A stretch of DNA of 64,000 bases from JAGNXB01 sp942490895 (GCA_942490895.1 CALNZC010000091.1:1-64000), one strand, 5' to 3'. Shown: positions 9,984-20,535, counted from the first letter of the stretch. Notes: a model not told the origin generated them from the letters alone. A program made the numbers and translations.

Positions 9984-10277
9984 TCAATCGATGAGAGTGG
10001 CATAATAACGGAAGATCCAGATGAATGCCAGGGCAACCGTGACCAGGACCACGCCACGCAGGCTGGCAATTTTTCGAAAATGGTTAAACCGACGAAAGGG
10101 GATCAGATTCAGACAGATGATCAGCAGCAGTAAGGTCCGTTCCCGAATGGGTAGATTCATTCCGACAGGATCAATGGCAACCCAAATTTGGTTGACAATC
10201 CACAGAAAGACCAGACCGGCGATTGGAAATGCGATACCAAATAGCATGCCCCATCCAATGGAATTGCGTTGAAACAT
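9984..10277 (-). CDS. Small membrane protein between surE and lpxB
   Basis: 97 residues with about three hydrophobic segments (IGWGMLFGIAFPIAGLVFLWIV, LLLLIICLNLIPF, GVVLVTVALAFIWIFRYY). No family is recognised. Small membrane proteins in this position between surE and lpxB are common in Bacteroidota, so it may belong to the envelope operon, but its role is unknown. It overlaps the annotated end of surE by 107 bases, which suggests that the surE tail is misread rather than that this gene is false. Confidence 0.65.
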   Translation of the reverse strand: MFQRNSIGWGMLFGIAFPIAGLVFLWIVNQIWVAIDPVGMNLPIRERTLLLLIICLNLIPFRRFNHFRKIASLRGVVLVTVALAFIWIFRYYATLID

Positions 10278-11043
10278 AGGTGTATCGTTGTAAGGTTGAC
10301 AATTCAGGAATGGCTTTCCGAATGGTCAGATCATGACCGGAAGGAACCACCGAGATATATCCGGATTCAAGGGCGTGAACATCTGTATCGTTCGCGTGAT
10401 CATGATTGACAAATTCCCCGGTCAGCCAATAGTAGGTCTGCCCCCGGGGATCCTTGGCCTCTTGAAATTCCTCGATCCAGCGGGCATCCGCCTGCCGACA
10501 CACTTTCACCCCTTTGATGTCATTTCCGCTCGGAATATTGACGTTCAGCAATAGCGTATGCTCTGGACGTTTTGCCAGGATATTCATCACCATATCGCGG
10601 ATGAAAGGCTTGGCCGGTTCGAAATTTGCATCAAATCCATACTCCAGCAAACTGAATCCAAAGGAAAATATTCCCTCGAGTGAAGCTTCCATTGCGGCGG
10701 AGAGCGTACCTGAGTAAATGATATTAATAGAGGCGTTGGATCCATGATTGATCCCGGAAACGCAAAGATCGATCTCCTCATTTTTGAGGACGACATGTTT
10801 GGCCAACTTGACGCAGTCCACTGGCGTTCCGGTGCATTCCCAGGCTTCGATACCGGGAAATACATCTACTTGATGGATCCGTAGCGGGTCATTCATGGTA
10901 ATCGCATGACCCATCCCGGATTGAGGTGAATCCGGAGCGACAACAACGACACGACCAATACTTGACATGACTTCCACCAGAGCGCGTATGCCTGGAGCGG
11001 TGATCCCGTCATCATTGGTCACCAAAATGAGTGGCTTCTTCAT
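10171..11043 (-). CDS. surE: 5'/3'-nucleotidase SurE (C-terminal tail doubtful)
   Basis: SurE is a metal-dependent nucleoside-monophosphate phosphatase linked to stationary-phase survival. The N-terminal metal site ILVTNDDGI is intact, followed by VVVAPDSPQSGMGHAIT and later CVSGINHGSNASINIIYSGT, which holds the conserved Asn ligand. Homologues start at MKKPLILVTNDDG, hence the start at 11043 and not six codons earlier. The family is usually about 250-260 residues, but this frame runs to 290. The last ~36 residues lie over the next gene in another frame and do not look like SurE, so a small indel near 10280 may have removed the true stop. Confidence 0.9.
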   Translation of the reverse strand: MKKPLILVTNDDGITAPGIRALVEVMSSIGRVVVVAPDSPQSGMGHAITMNDPLRIHQVDVFPGIEAWECTGTPVDCVKLAKHVVLKNEEIDLCVSGINHGSNASINIIYSGTLSAAMEASLEGIFSFGFSLLEYGFDANFEPAKPFIRDMVMNILAKRPEHTLLLNVNIPSGNDIKGVKVCRQADARWIEEFQEAKDPRGQTYYWLTGEFVNHDHANDTDVHALESGYISVVPSGHDLTIRKAIPELSTLQRYTYVSTQFHWMGHAIWYRISNRRSGLSVDCQPNLGCH

Positions 11044-11048
11044 TGGGC

Positions 11049-11056
11049 CAAAGGTA
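11049..11056 (-). promoter_or_regulatory. -7 box (TACCTTTG on the minus strand) directly before surE
   Basis: An exact TAnnTTTG match ending 5 bases before the surE ATG at 11043. With the usual spacing, the transcript would start at or beside the ATG, suggesting a leaderless mRNA. Confidence 0.35.
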
Positions 11057-11120
11057 CACACTAGTGCGAAGTCCTCTTTGATGAATCCACTCCAATCCTC
11101 GGTGAATCATGTGGAGGATG

Positions 11121-11128
11121 TACTTTTG
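11121..11128 (+). promoter_or_regulatory. -7 box (TACTTTTG) directly before holA
   Basis: An exact TAnnTTTG match 4 bases before the holA ATG at 11133. It supports that ATG over the upstream in-frame ones at 11109 and 11118, and suggests a leaderless transcript. It is divergent from the surE box 65 bases away. Confidence 0.33.
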
Positions 11129-11132
11129 TGCC

Positions 11133-12149
11133 ATGGCCGCAAAAAACGCCTTCCTGGACATTCTCAAAGACCTGAAAAAAGGTCAGTATGCCCCACTCTA
11201 TCTCTTTCATGGGGAGGAGTCCTATTTCATTGATGAACTAGCGCATTATATCGAACATCATGCGCTGGCAGAATCGGAACGGGCCTTCAATCAAATGGTG
11301 GTTTATGGGCGTGATGTGGATGCCGTGGCTCTCCGAGACATGGCTTCGAGAGTTCCGATGATGGCGCCTCGCCAGGTGATCATTGTTCGAGAGGCTCAGG
11401 AAATGCGCTCCTTGGCTGATCTGGAGGCCTATGTTCAACGACCAGTGTCCACGACTGTTCTGGTGCTTTGTCACAAAAAAAAGAAGATCGATGGCCGCTC
11501 AAAAATGGCCAAAGCGCTCTTGCAGCAAGGGGTCGTTTTTGAGTCCAAACCGCTTTATGACAATCAAGTTCCCGGATGGATCACGGATTGGTGCCGGCAT
11601 CACAAGTATTCGATCACTCCCGAAGCGGTCACATTACTGACTGAATATCTGGGAAACCAGTTGGGAACCTTGATCAATGAGATCAACAAGATCGTCATCA
11701 ATCTGGAAGAGGGAGGGACCATCGAGCCCCAGCATATTCAGGATGCCATTGGCGTCTCCAGGGAGTACAATGTTTTCGAATTACAAAAGGCGCTTGGCTT
11801 CCGACAGGTCCAGGAAGTATATAAAATTTTGCATTTCATGGGCCAGGATCCACGCTCCAATCCGGCCGTTATGGTGATCGGCAGTTTGTCCAGCTATTTC
11901 ATGAAGGTCTACCAGGTCAGTCGGATGAGGGGCGCAACAGACAAGGAGCTGATGTCTGCAATTGGCGTTGGATTTCCAAAATTCTTGCAGGATTACAAAA
12001 CTGCCGCAAGTAAATATCAATCTGTTCAGATCGAGCGGATCTTTGGCTTGCTTCACCAGTTTGATATGCGCAGTAAAGGTGTTGAGAACAGATCGCAGGG
12101 CGATTCGGCCCTTTTGAAAGAGCTGACGTATCAGATCCTGCACGCTTAG
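11133..12149 (+). CDS. holA: DNA polymerase III subunit delta
   Basis: 338 residues. HolA opens the beta clamp within the clamp-loader complex. Seen: the N-terminal LYLFHGEESYFIDELAHYI, the VIIVREAQEM strand, and the helical C-terminal collar with NVFELQKALGFRQVQEVYKILHFM. The length is normal. ATG at 11133 is preferred because homologues begin close to this point and a -7 box stands just upstream. It is divergent from surE and converges with the ggt gene 6 bases away. Confidence 0.93.
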   Translation: MAAKNAFLDILKDLKKGQYAPLYLFHGEESYFIDELAHYIEHHALAESERAFNQMVVYGRDVDAVALRDMASRVPMMAPRQVIIVREAQEMRSLADLEAYVQRPVSTTVLVLCHKKKKIDGRSKMAKALLQQGVVFESKPLYDNQVPGWITDWCRHHKYSITPEAVTLLTEYLGNQLGTLINEINKIVINLEEGGTIEPQHIQDAIGVSREYNVFELQKALGFRQVQEVYKILHFMGQDPRSNPAVMVIGSLSSYFMKVYQVSRMRGATDKELMSAIGVGFPKFLQDYKTAASKYQSVQIERIFGLLHQFDMRSKGVENRSQGDSALLKELTYQILHA

Positions 12150-12155
12150 CCCTCC

Positions 12156-13868
12156 TTAAAACCCTGCTGCGTGGTCATCCCCTCTCGGGTCGGCCACACC
12201 AGTTCGATTACCGACTGCATCAATCCAGATTGCGTCTACGCGGCCGATCGGACTTCTCTCCACAACTTGATGGCCCAATGCACGAAGGGCCTCTAATGTG
12301 TCTGGATGAAATAGATTCTCTTCTACAAACAGAATATCGGGCGTCCATTGATGATGCATCCGTGGCAATGCGACAGCCTCCTTTAGTGGAACATCGAGCA
12401 TCAGGGTATGCAGGATGATCTGAAAAACGGTCGTGATGATCTTTGAGCCACCAGGCGAACCCACAACCAACCGGGTCTGACCATGGTCGGCAACGATGGT
12501 TGGTGTCATACTACTGAGCATCCGTTTGCCCGGAGCAATGGCATTGGCCGTTGACCCGATCAAACCAAAAGAATTGGGCACTCCGGGTTTGGCACTGAAG
12601 TCATCCATTTCATTGTTCATCAAGAAGCCGGCTCCCTGGACAATGACCTTCGACCCATATTCCAAATTCAGCGTGGTGGTGACGGAGACTGCCATTCCAT
12701 CTTTGTCGACAATACTGAAATGGGTGGTTTGATCAGATTCGTGGACATCCCAGGTGCCTTCCTGGACCCAGTCCGAAGGGGTTATGGTATCGGTGCGGAA
12801 ATTTTGCATCCGGCTGCGGATATACAGGGAATCCAGTAATTGGTCAACGGGCACTTCTACATGATCCGGGTCACCCAGATAGGCCGCACGATCTGCATAC
12901 ACGCGACGCATCGTCTCTGCCATGCGATGGATGGAGGAAACGGAAAGCAGGTCTTCCTGCGACAATTGTGAATCTTCTATCCCTTCCAGGAGTTGCAGCA
13001 AGGCTATGCCACCACTTGAAGGCGGAGGCATGGAGAGAATTTCCAGATCACCAAACCAACCGCGAATCGGATTTCGCCACACGGAATGGTATTCGTCCAG
13101 GTCTTCCTGAGAGATCATTCCCCCTCCCGCTCGCTGATCTTCGATGATCAGGCGAGCGGTCTCACCCTGATAAAAACCTTCACGACCGACATGGGCGATC
13201 CGCTCCAGGGTATGGGCCAGATCTTTCTGCACGAGCAGGTCCCCTGTCTTCCAGGGGTCCAGATCAACAAACGGGGAGGCCGATTGATTCACTACCTCCA
13301 ACTCTGTTCGGGCCAGGTTCAGGCCATCTGCTTCATCGGCTGTCAGCAGGATGCCATTTCGGGCCAGAGCAACAGATGGTGTTACCAGTTCACGAAAATC
13401 CATGGATCCATATCGGGCATGTGCGGTGATCATGCCATCCACTGTGCCGGGTACGCCGTTGGACAGATGCCCCAGAGTGCTCAGCAGGTCGATGATCTGC
13501 CCGGCGGAATCGAGGTACATGTCTCTGGAAGCTGCCAATGGTGCTCTTTCGCGAAAATCGAGGGCCATGGCCTCTCCATCCGGTTGCCGAATGAGCATAA
13601 AACCGCCGCCGCCGATATTGCCGGCAACGGGATAGACGACTGCGAGAGCAAACTGTACTGCGATGGCAGCATCAACGGCATTTCCACCTGCCTCTAGTAT
13701 CTGCACCCCCACCTCTGTCGCCAGTGGATGGGCTGTCACCACCATGGCGGAGGGCGCTGTTGCCGATTTGGTGATGGTGTAAGGTTCGGGAGACGTCCGA
13801 AAACAACCCACTCCAATAAATATCAATAATATTAATACAATATATTTTGATATAAATATATTTGTCAT
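12156..13868 (-). CDS. ggt: Gamma-glutamyltransferase lipoprotein
   Basis: 570 residues. The enzyme cleaves or transfers gamma-glutamyl groups, for example from glutathione, in the periplasm, and matures by self-cleavage. The catalytic Thr that becomes the new N-terminus lies in DQTTHFSIVD near residue 380. Other family motifs are NAVDAAIAVQFALAVVYP, GNIGGGGFMLI, PPPSSGGIALLQLLE and MLSSMTPTIV. The N-terminus is a lipoprotein signal (IVLILLIFIGVGC), so it is probably anchored to a membrane. The end of the gene and its promoter region are AT-rich, unlike the rest. No neighbour suggests a specific substrate. Confidence 0.94.
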   Translation of the reverse strand: MTNIFISKYIVLILLIFIGVGCFRTSPEPYTITKSATAPSAMVVTAHPLATEVGVQILEAGGNAVDAAIAVQFALAVVYPVAGNIGGGGFMLIRQPDGEAMALDFRERAPLAASRDMYLDSAGQIIDLLSTLGHLSNGVPGTVDGMITAHARYGSMDFRELVTPSVALARNGILLTADEADGLNLARTELEVVNQSASPFVDLDPWKTGDLLVQKDLAHTLERIAHVGREGFYQGETARLIIEDQRAGGGMISQEDLDEYHSVWRNPIRGWFGDLEILSMPPPSSGGIALLQLLEGIEDSQLSQEDLLSVSSIHRMAETMRRVYADRAAYLGDPDHVEVPVDQLLDSLYIRSRMQNFRTDTITPSDWVQEGTWDVHESDQTTHFSIVDKDGMAVSVTTTLNLEYGSKVIVQGAGFLMNNEMDDFSAKPGVPNSFGLIGSTANAIAPGKRMLSSMTPTIVADHGQTRLVVGSPGGSKIITTVFQIILHTLMLDVPLKEAVALPRMHHQWTPDILFVEENLFHPDTLEALRALGHQVVERSPIGRVDAIWIDAVGNRTGVADPRGDDHAAGF

Positions 13869-13971
13869 ATATTTGTTTTAAGCGGATGCTAAAGATACCG
13901 GAATCCGGGGTAAGCTCACCCCCATTCGATCTGATCATCCCTCACCCCTGGCTTACCCCTCAATCCAGACC

Positions 13972-14649
13972 ATGCCTGCACTGACACCCACTTTTCGCAA
14001 TGCCTTTGCCCTCATCCTCATCAGCTTTCTTTCGCTGAGCGGGATCCAGGCAAGTATTGAATTTCGCCAAACGCTCCAACTGGAAGAAGTCGAAATCGGC
14101 AATCTCCTCACCTGGAGCACAGCCTCACAAGGTTCCATGACACACTTCACTGTCGAAAAGTCCCTGGATGGACAGTCCTATACATCGATCGGTGAAGTCC
14201 CTGTGCAGTTCTCCAGTAATGCGGAGGCCCTGTATCGTTTTCTGGATTTGAGTCTCGGTGAATCCGCAGCCTATTATCGCCTGGTCTTTCTCCAGGAGAA
14301 TGGCGAGCATACCATCACACCTTCAGTCTATTCCAGTCGGGCTACCGGGAATAATCTGAAGATCAGTGACATGACCAGCACGGTCACTCAAAGCCCCTTC
14401 ATTTTTCATATCGAGAGTGTTCGACAGTTCCCGATCACCATCACCTTAAACCAGTTGGATGGACCAGAAGTCCTCCGATATTCCGCTACTGTCCAGGGAG
14501 GAGACAACAAAATGGTTCTGGAAATGGATCACCTGCCATCCGGTTATTACCTGATGGAATTAACCGCCAACCAGGAGACCGAGCGACTGATCATTCAAAA
14601 GGTCAGTGCTGAAGATGTGCTCCAGGGGGGATATGTGATCAGGGGGTAA
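13972..14649 (+). CDS. Secreted beta-sandwich protein, unknown function
   Basis: 225 residues with a signal peptide (FALILISFLSLSGIQA). The first half of the mature part looks like a fibronectin-III-type sandwich of the kind preceding type IX sorting tails (TWSTASQGSMTHFTVEKSLDGQSYTSIGEV and YRFLDLSLGESAAYYRLV, each read as a family pattern). The second half has a sorting-domain-like end, LPSGYYLMELTANQETERLIIQK, close to the type A tail pattern. Export by the type IX system is inferred. A rho-independent terminator follows at 14695. Confidence 0.7.
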   Translation: MPALTPTFRNAFALILISFLSLSGIQASIEFRQTLQLEEVEIGNLLTWSTASQGSMTHFTVEKSLDGQSYTSIGEVPVQFSSNAEALYRFLDLSLGESAAYYRLVFLQENGEHTITPSVYSSRATGNNLKISDMTSTVTQSPFIFHIESVRQFPITITLNQLDGPEVLRYSATVQGGDNKMVLEMDHLPSGYYLMELTANQETERLIIQKVSAEDVLQGGYVIRG

Positions 14650-14694
14650 CCCTGCACCTGAAACGTAAATCATTTCATTCTTTCTCTAAAAGTC

Positions 14695-14736
14695 GAAATG
14701 CCATCGGTCAGCTGACAGGTGGCATTTCATTTTATT
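14695..14736 (+). terminator. Rho-independent terminator
   Basis: GAAATGCCA at 14695-14703 pairs with TGGCATTTC at 14720-14728, followed by a T-rich ATTTTATT. It ends the gene at 13972-14649. Confidence 0.6.
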
Positions 14737-14757
14737 CGAAACCAGGAAGAATACTCT

Positions 14758-15807
14758 TTACTTCTTCGGAGCAAAAGCAGGGTCTTCTTCCGGGAGATCA
14801 TATCCTTTGTCTTTTTTTCCAAAGACGGAAACATTGATATATCGTTTCGGATTGAGGCGTACATCCTGAAGCAGCAGCTCCACATTCTTAATGGTGGTCT
14901 CCAATTGCGTGTAGAGGTCAGGCTCATTGATCAGCTTACCCAGGGTGCCTTCCCCTTTCTCAATCCGTGACAGGACGGTTTTCAGTTCAGTGGTGGCCTT
15001 ACCCAATTCGGCAGTGGTATTCTCTACCACTTTCAACGTCTCTCTGGAATTCTCTATGGTTTTCCCGAGGTCAGCATCGACAACTTGCTTGCTGACCGAA
15101 TTGGCATTGGCTAGTAGTCCGGCAATGTCCCGGTTACTGGATTTGAGCGTGCCTGTGACGGCCTGCAAATCATTCATAATTGTCTGCATCTGGCTACCCA
15201 GACGGTCAACCATAATCGCCAGTTCAGCGGTAGTCACTCGGGTATTGGACAAGATCTGACGGGTGTCATAGAGGCTTTGCCCGACCAGATTCTGGCTGGA
15301 ACCGTCGGTACTCATCACGGTCAGTGTGTCCACCAGTTCATTCATACCATCGCGCAACTTGCCCAGGTAATCGTCTATTTCTCCACCTCCCATCATGTGC
15401 TGGATCAGCCCTAATTGACGTCCTGTCAACACGGCGCCACTTTGCGCACAATCCTTGCCGGTACAAGCCCCGGAAAATTCCAGGTCTATCGCAGCTCCGC
15501 CCATGATTCCACCGGGAACGATGACGGCTGTAGTATTTGCCGGAAGGCTGATATCCTGTCGGACGGTAAAATCCGCAATAATCGTGGCCATATCCTTTTC
15601 ATCCAGGTAGACACGTGTCACCGTACCGACCTGGAATCCATTGATCTTCACTGGAGAGGAGACCATGAGGTCACCAATATTCTCATAATGAGCTGAAAAG
15701 ACCTGAGTCCGGGACAACAGATTATTTCCTTTCAGGTAATTATACCCCCAGATCGCACCAGCGATCACAACAAAGGCAAAAATGCCCAGTTTCGTTTCTC
15801 TTGACAT
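14758..15807 (-). CDS. mlaD: MCE/MlaD family lipid-transport protein
   Basis: 349 residues. An N-terminal membrane anchor (LGIFAFVVIAGAIWGYNYLKG) is followed by an MCE domain at about 35-125 (YENIGDLMVSSPVKINGFQVGTV, VPGGIMGGAAIDLEF). A long helical region comes next, with heptad-like ELAIMVDRLGSQM and a later ETTIKNVELLLQDVR, which can form the needle or coiled-coil part of MCE hexamers. Such proteins bridge the periplasm for phospholipid traffic with an MlaFE-type ABC transporter, which is not in this window. It lies directly downstream of the amidase on the same strand, a common Bacteroidota pairing. Confidence 0.9.
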   Translation of the reverse strand: MSRETKLGIFAFVVIAGAIWGYNYLKGNNLLSRTQVFSAHYENIGDLMVSSPVKINGFQVGTVTRVYLDEKDMATIIADFTVRQDISLPANTTAVIVPGGIMGGAAIDLEFSGACTGKDCAQSGAVLTGRQLGLIQHMMGGGEIDDYLGKLRDGMNELVDTLTVMSTDGSSQNLVGQSLYDTRQILSNTRVTTAELAIMVDRLGSQMQTIMNDLQAVTGTLKSSNRDIAGLLANANSVSKQVVDADLGKTIENSRETLKVVENTTAELGKATTELKTVLSRIEKGEGTLGKLINEPDLYTQLETTIKNVELLLQDVRLNPKRYINVSVFGKKDKGYDLPEEDPAFAPKK

Positions 15808-15849
15808 ATTGGCAATTTCTGTTTGTCATGGCAATGGCCACACCACAGA

Positions 15850-17079
15850 TTATCGAATTCGGTCTTCGCCACGATAAGCGACTGTAAAAATACCTTTATA
15901 GCCCGATTGAACCAGAGAATTCTTGACTTTCTCTGCAGCATCCTGAGTAGTGAAGGGGCCCGCCAGGGTATTTGAACAGGCCTTTTTCCTTGCGTTCGAT
16001 CAGTGGATGGACATCCTTCCGCATGGGGTGATCTTTTGGAATGGCCTGGCTGAACGCCCCCATTTGCACGCCATACCAGACAGCGGGCTCTGCTTTTACC
16101 GGTGCTTTCACGGGCACATCTGCCGGCTTTTTCCTGGTCTCGTCGACAACCTGTACGGGTATGATTTTATGAGACGTTTTCGGATCCGAGGGTGTAGGCT
16201 TTTGAGTTGGGGTCGTTTTTGTCGGAGGGGGATCGCTTATAACCACGTCCGGAGCTGCGACCTGACCTGTCTCATCATATTTTTGTACTCCGTGAACGCT
16301 TTCACCAGGCATTCCGCCATCTTCTTCTGCCCTTCATCAGAGGATAAAAACGCCTGATCTGAAGCATTGGTTAAAAAACCCGTTTCGACCAGGACGCTCG
16401 GCATTGCATTTTCTCGAAGCACCAGAAATCCAGCTTGTTTGACGCCTTTACTCGGGCGTTTAGCGTGTTGCTGAATGGCCTTTTCGACCAGATCGGCAAA
16501 CACGATACTCTTGTCCAGATAGGCGTTCTGATACATGGTCATCAGAATATACGCCTCTGCTGAATTGGGATCAAAATCACCATAATTCAATTTGTGGTTA
16601 TCCTCCAGCAAAATTGCTCCGTTCTCACGTTGGGCCACTTCAAAATTATCCTGAGCCCGATGCAGCCCCAGTACATATGTTTCTGATCCGGATATGGCTT
16701 TGGCTGAGGGATGCAAGGCATTACAATGCAATGAAATGAATAAGTCGGCCTTGGCTTCATTTGCAATTGCAGATCGTGTGTGCAGCGGTACAAAGGTGTC
16801 TTTGTCTCGGGTGAGGACCACTTTTACTTCCGGGAATTTCGCCTTTAGTTCATCACGCAGGAGCAACGCCATCTTGAGGGTGATCTTCTTTTCTTGTGCA
16901 TCAGACCCCAGACATCCGGGATCATGACCGCCATGACCGGCATCAATAACCACTGTTTTGATCGGATCACGGCCAAAATCCAGAGGTATACCAGTGTCAC
17001 CAGTGACAGAAGTGGGCAGGGCCAGACACAAAATGGCCAGGAGAGACGTTAATAGAGGGAACATACGATACCTTCGCAC
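15850..17079 (-). pseudogene. N-acetylmuramoyl-L-alanine amidase with SPOR domain, two frameshifts
   Basis: The first ~275 residues encode a secreted Amidase_3 enzyme that removes peptide stems from peptidoglycan. Motifs: VVIDAGHGGHDPG, DLFISLHCNA and the catalytic VLVETGFLTN. The frame then changes near 16300. A proline-rich linker (about TTPTQKPTPSDPKTS) leads to a SPOR domain, WYGVQMGAFSQ. A second change near 15968 is needed to complete SPOR (LAGPFTTQDAAEKVK, then SGYKGIFTVAY) and reach the stop at 15850. All parts of a normal Bacteroidota amidase are present, so indel errors are likely. It sits upstream of mlaD. Confidence 0.85.
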
Positions 17080-17178
17080 AGGATTTGGTGTTTGGAAAAT
17101 AAAGGTAGCGGACTCTTCGTAAACAACAGATACCGCCTTGCCCTTACACTGAATAACGCCCCTGAACCCGGGTTTACT

Positions 17179-19825
17179 ATGCTACAAACTGTCTTTCGTC
17201 AATTTTGGTTCAGCCTGTGGCTTCTGCTATGTGCGGTTTCAGCATCTGGACAGATCGACAGTACCTCCCTGATTTCCAGTAATCCACCAGCATTGGCATT
17301 GGACTCGACACGCACTTCCGGAGATGAAGCGCTTCAGGTCCGAGTCTCCAAAAGCGCCATTGAATCGCCCGTCCATTACAGCGCTGTAGATACCCAGTGG
17401 ATCGATATGCGGCGTAAAGAGGTGCATCTGATCGGGCAGGCTCATGTCAGCTATCAGGATATCGAACTGGATGCCGGATATATTATCTTTTCCTTTCAAA
17501 CAAATGTCGTCACGGCACGAGGGATCCTGGACAGTAGCGGGCAACTGGTCCAAAAACCACATTTCAAGCAAGGCAGTCAACAATTTACCGCCAAGGAAAT
17601 GCGGTATAATTTCCGGACCAAAAAGGGATTCAGCCTGGAGAATACGACCCTTGAAGGAGACCTCCATGTATTGACTGAGCGGACAAAGTTCGTGGGTGCT
17701 GCAGAAGATTCACTGGACAACCAGATCTATGGAAAAGGGGCCATCATCACCACTTGTGATGAGGAAATACCTCACTATGGGATTCGGAGTACCAAACAGA
17801 AGATCATTCCCGACAAATCGGTCATCATCGGCCCATCGAACCTGGAGATCGCGGGCGTACCCACTCCGCTCTGGCTGCCGTTTGGTTTTTTTCCCATCAC
17901 CAAATCCAGAAAGGCCGGACTGGTTTTCTCCCTCGATTACGACTATCGAGACGAGCTGGGATACGGACTTCGTGGCATTGGATACTTCACCCCCCTTGGG
18001 CCTTATGCCAACCTGAGTATCCTCACTGATATCTACACGAGGGGAAGTTATCGGGTGAGTATTCGTTCGGATTACAACCGACGTTACCGGTTCAGCGGTG
18101 GAGGGGAAGTGACATGGACCGACCTGGGCAGGGAAGTACCCGAGACTGGGAAGATCGAACGGGAACGACTGTTTAAAGTGATCTACAACCACCGTCAGGA
18201 TCCAAAAGCCAATCCCTACCACAATATCTCCGGGCGAATCCAATTCGAATCCAGTGCCTTCTCCCGGTTGAACTACTACGATGCCAATAATGTACTGGCC
18301 AACACCATCTCATCATCCATGAATTATCGGCGGACCTGGTTGGGTAAACCCTATCAGTTTACTGCCGCCCTGACCCAGTCGCAAAACCTGCGCTCCGGTC
18401 AGATCGACATGACCCTGCCAGAGGCTTCCTTTGTGGTGCAGCGGATTCAGCCATTCAAACGAAAGGGTGGCGGCCAGGAGAAATGGTATGAGCGTATTGG
18501 CATGACCTATTCGGCCAACCTTATCAGTCGCTTGAGTGGACCGGACTCTACCTTCTTCACCCAGGAAACATTCAAAAAAGCACGGCCCGGAATTCGCCAG
18601 AATGCCTCTATCAATTCCAATTTCAATGTCCTCCGGTATGTGAATGTTGTGCCGAGTCACCTACACGGAAGTATGGAATTACAATACCTTCCGAAGGGAA
18701 AATGACAAGACGCCCAAGGTGGTCCGCGACACCACCTATAATACCGATGGCAGTATTTTCTCGATCACGAATGACACCACCTCATACGGGACCCAACAAA
18801 CTCGTTATGTCCAGGATTTCCAGACGTATCGAAATGTCAATATGGGGGTCAACATGAATACTGCCATCTTCGGAACCGTGCGATTTCAGAAAGGCTGGCT
18901 GCGGGGCTTACGGCATACCATCAAACCCAATGTCAGTTTCAACTATACCCCCGGCAATGACAATACCTCCTGGTTTGATGAATATGCACGGGGCACCACA
19001 GCAGACTACTCTGACCTTCAGCGGTATTCCATCTTCGAAGGCGGACCATTTGGTGCGCCCTCCTATACTACTGGGGCGATGTCACTGAACTATTCACTGA
19101 ACAATATTTTCGAAGCCAAGTACTTCAGTGCTAAAGACAGCAGCGCCAAGAAGGTCAACCTCTTTGACAATATCATTGTGTCCGGGTCCTACAATTTTAT
19201 GGCGGACAGCTTGAAATGGAGTGGTGTCCGTATCGGTGGCGGAACCAATCTGTTCAAACGGATTTCCAGATTGGATGTCAATCTGATGTATGATCCCTAC
19301 ACGCAGAATGCTGAAGGAAAGACCATTAATACGTTCTATTGGGACACCCATCGAAAGCCATTGCGCTTCGTGAGTGCCAGTTTTCGAATCACGACCAATT
19401 TGACAATTGGGAAGATTCGGGAGTTATTTGGTGGTACTGAAAGCCGTGAACCCAAGGATGATGTTCTCGGATTATTTGAAGGTTTTGGCATCCAACACAA
19501 CATCAATACTTCCTTGATGCCCATCAATGGGAAGGATACATTTCTGATCACCACGCATACATTGAACACCTCTGGAAATATCCGCATCACAGATAAATGG
19601 ATGATCAATGTGGGCAATATCGGATACGATTTCCGGTCAGAGCGGATCACCTACCCTTCATTTACGTTCATTCGTGACCTGCATTGTTGGGAAATGAACC
19701 TGGGCTGGTATCCAGAGATTGGCGCTTATACCTTTATGGTAAAGGTCAAACCGTCCACCCTGGATTTCATTAAGGTGCCCTATCGACGCAATGCCACAGG
19801 AAATTTTGTCGGCTTTGGATTCTAA
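17179..19825 (+). pseudogene. lptD: LPS-assembly outer-membrane protein LptD, one frameshift
   Basis: About 880 residues in two frames. A signal peptide (FSLWLLLCAVSASG) is followed by an OstA-like periplasmic domain (HLIGQAHVSYQDIELDAGYI; VVTARGILDSSGQLV), the Bacteroidota LptD segment WLPFGFFPITKSRKAGLVF and a long beta-barrel rich in alternating aromatic strands. The barrel ends in VGFGF with a C-terminal aromatic residue. The frame changes near 18655, where VNVVPS must continue as VTYTEVWNYNTF. LptD inserts lipopolysaccharide into the outer leaflet and is usually essential, so a sequence error is likely. The start at 17179 is the ATG immediately before the signal peptide. Confidence 0.87.
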
Positions 19826-20535
19826 TCCCGCTGGTCCAGTTTCTTGTTAAAACTGGCCAGCACCACCTGTTTGTCTTCCCGGACCCGTGTGAGCAGCGAT
19901 TCCGAATCCACAATGGACTGGTCATACCCCACCAAAAGATACTCCCCCCCTTTCACGATCTCCCGGATGACGAACATGCCGACATCCATATACGTGTCGA
20001 GCCAAATGGCCAACTCTGTACCGGGTTTGAGTTGAACGATCAATTCCTTTTCGATCAGATAGTCCACCTTGGTATTAAACGCTCTCTCCGGTTCCAACCA
20101 GCCCTCTTTCACTGTATACTGGTCGAGAAAGGCAACCAGGTTTTGGAGGACCATCGGTTGTTTTCCGTTCCAGCGAATCTCCTTGTCCAGATATTTAAGC
20201 CGAAAGGAAGGGATATCGGCGATGGGCATCATGTATTCATCTTCCAACAGCTCCAATCCCGCTGTTTCAAATCGAGAGATGATCTCCTCGACCGGCCAGG
20301 TGGCGACCATCACAGAATCAACAGGAACGAAACGACGCGGCGTCATTACCGCCCGACCATCACGGAACAGCTCCAGCGTATACGCGGGGCATCGCCCATA
20401 ACATGAGCCTTTGTACAGGCGAATCACCGCTGGCTCATCCGGATTGTCCGGCACACTTTCTGTGACAGTTTTCTTCGGAGCACAGCAGGCACACCAGAGG
20501 AAAGGCAGCACAAAAAACAGGGAAAAGGGTCTCAT
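19822..20535 (-). CDS. DUF6438 domain lipoprotein
   Basis: 237 residues. The start at 20535 gives a lipoprotein signal peptide, MRPFSLFFVLPFLWCACC; the longer reading from 20688 has no signal character. The region at about 35-140 matches DUF6438 as I remember it: RLYKGSCYGRCPAYTLELFRDGRAV, with two Cys that may form a disulfide. The second half, ending near NKKLDQRD, is a separate domain I cannot assign. It overlaps the lptD stop by 4 bases, convergently. Confidence 0.75.
   Translation of the reverse strand: MRPFSLFFVLPFLWCACCAPKKTVTESVPDNPDEPAVIRLYKGSCYGRCPAYTLELFRDGRAVMTPRRFVPVDSVMVATWPVEEIISRFETAGLELLEDEYMMPIADIPSFRLKYLDKEIRWNGKQPMVLQNLVAFLDQYTVKEGWLEPERAFNTKVDYLIEKELIVQLKPGTELAIWLDTYMDVGMFVIREIVKGGEYLLVGYDQSIVDSESLLTRVREDKQVVLASFNKKLDQRD

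Noticed and set aside
10171..10280. The last ~36 residues of surE as a real extension
   Set aside because: They overlap another gene in a different frame and are not SurE-like; a lost stop by indel is more likely.
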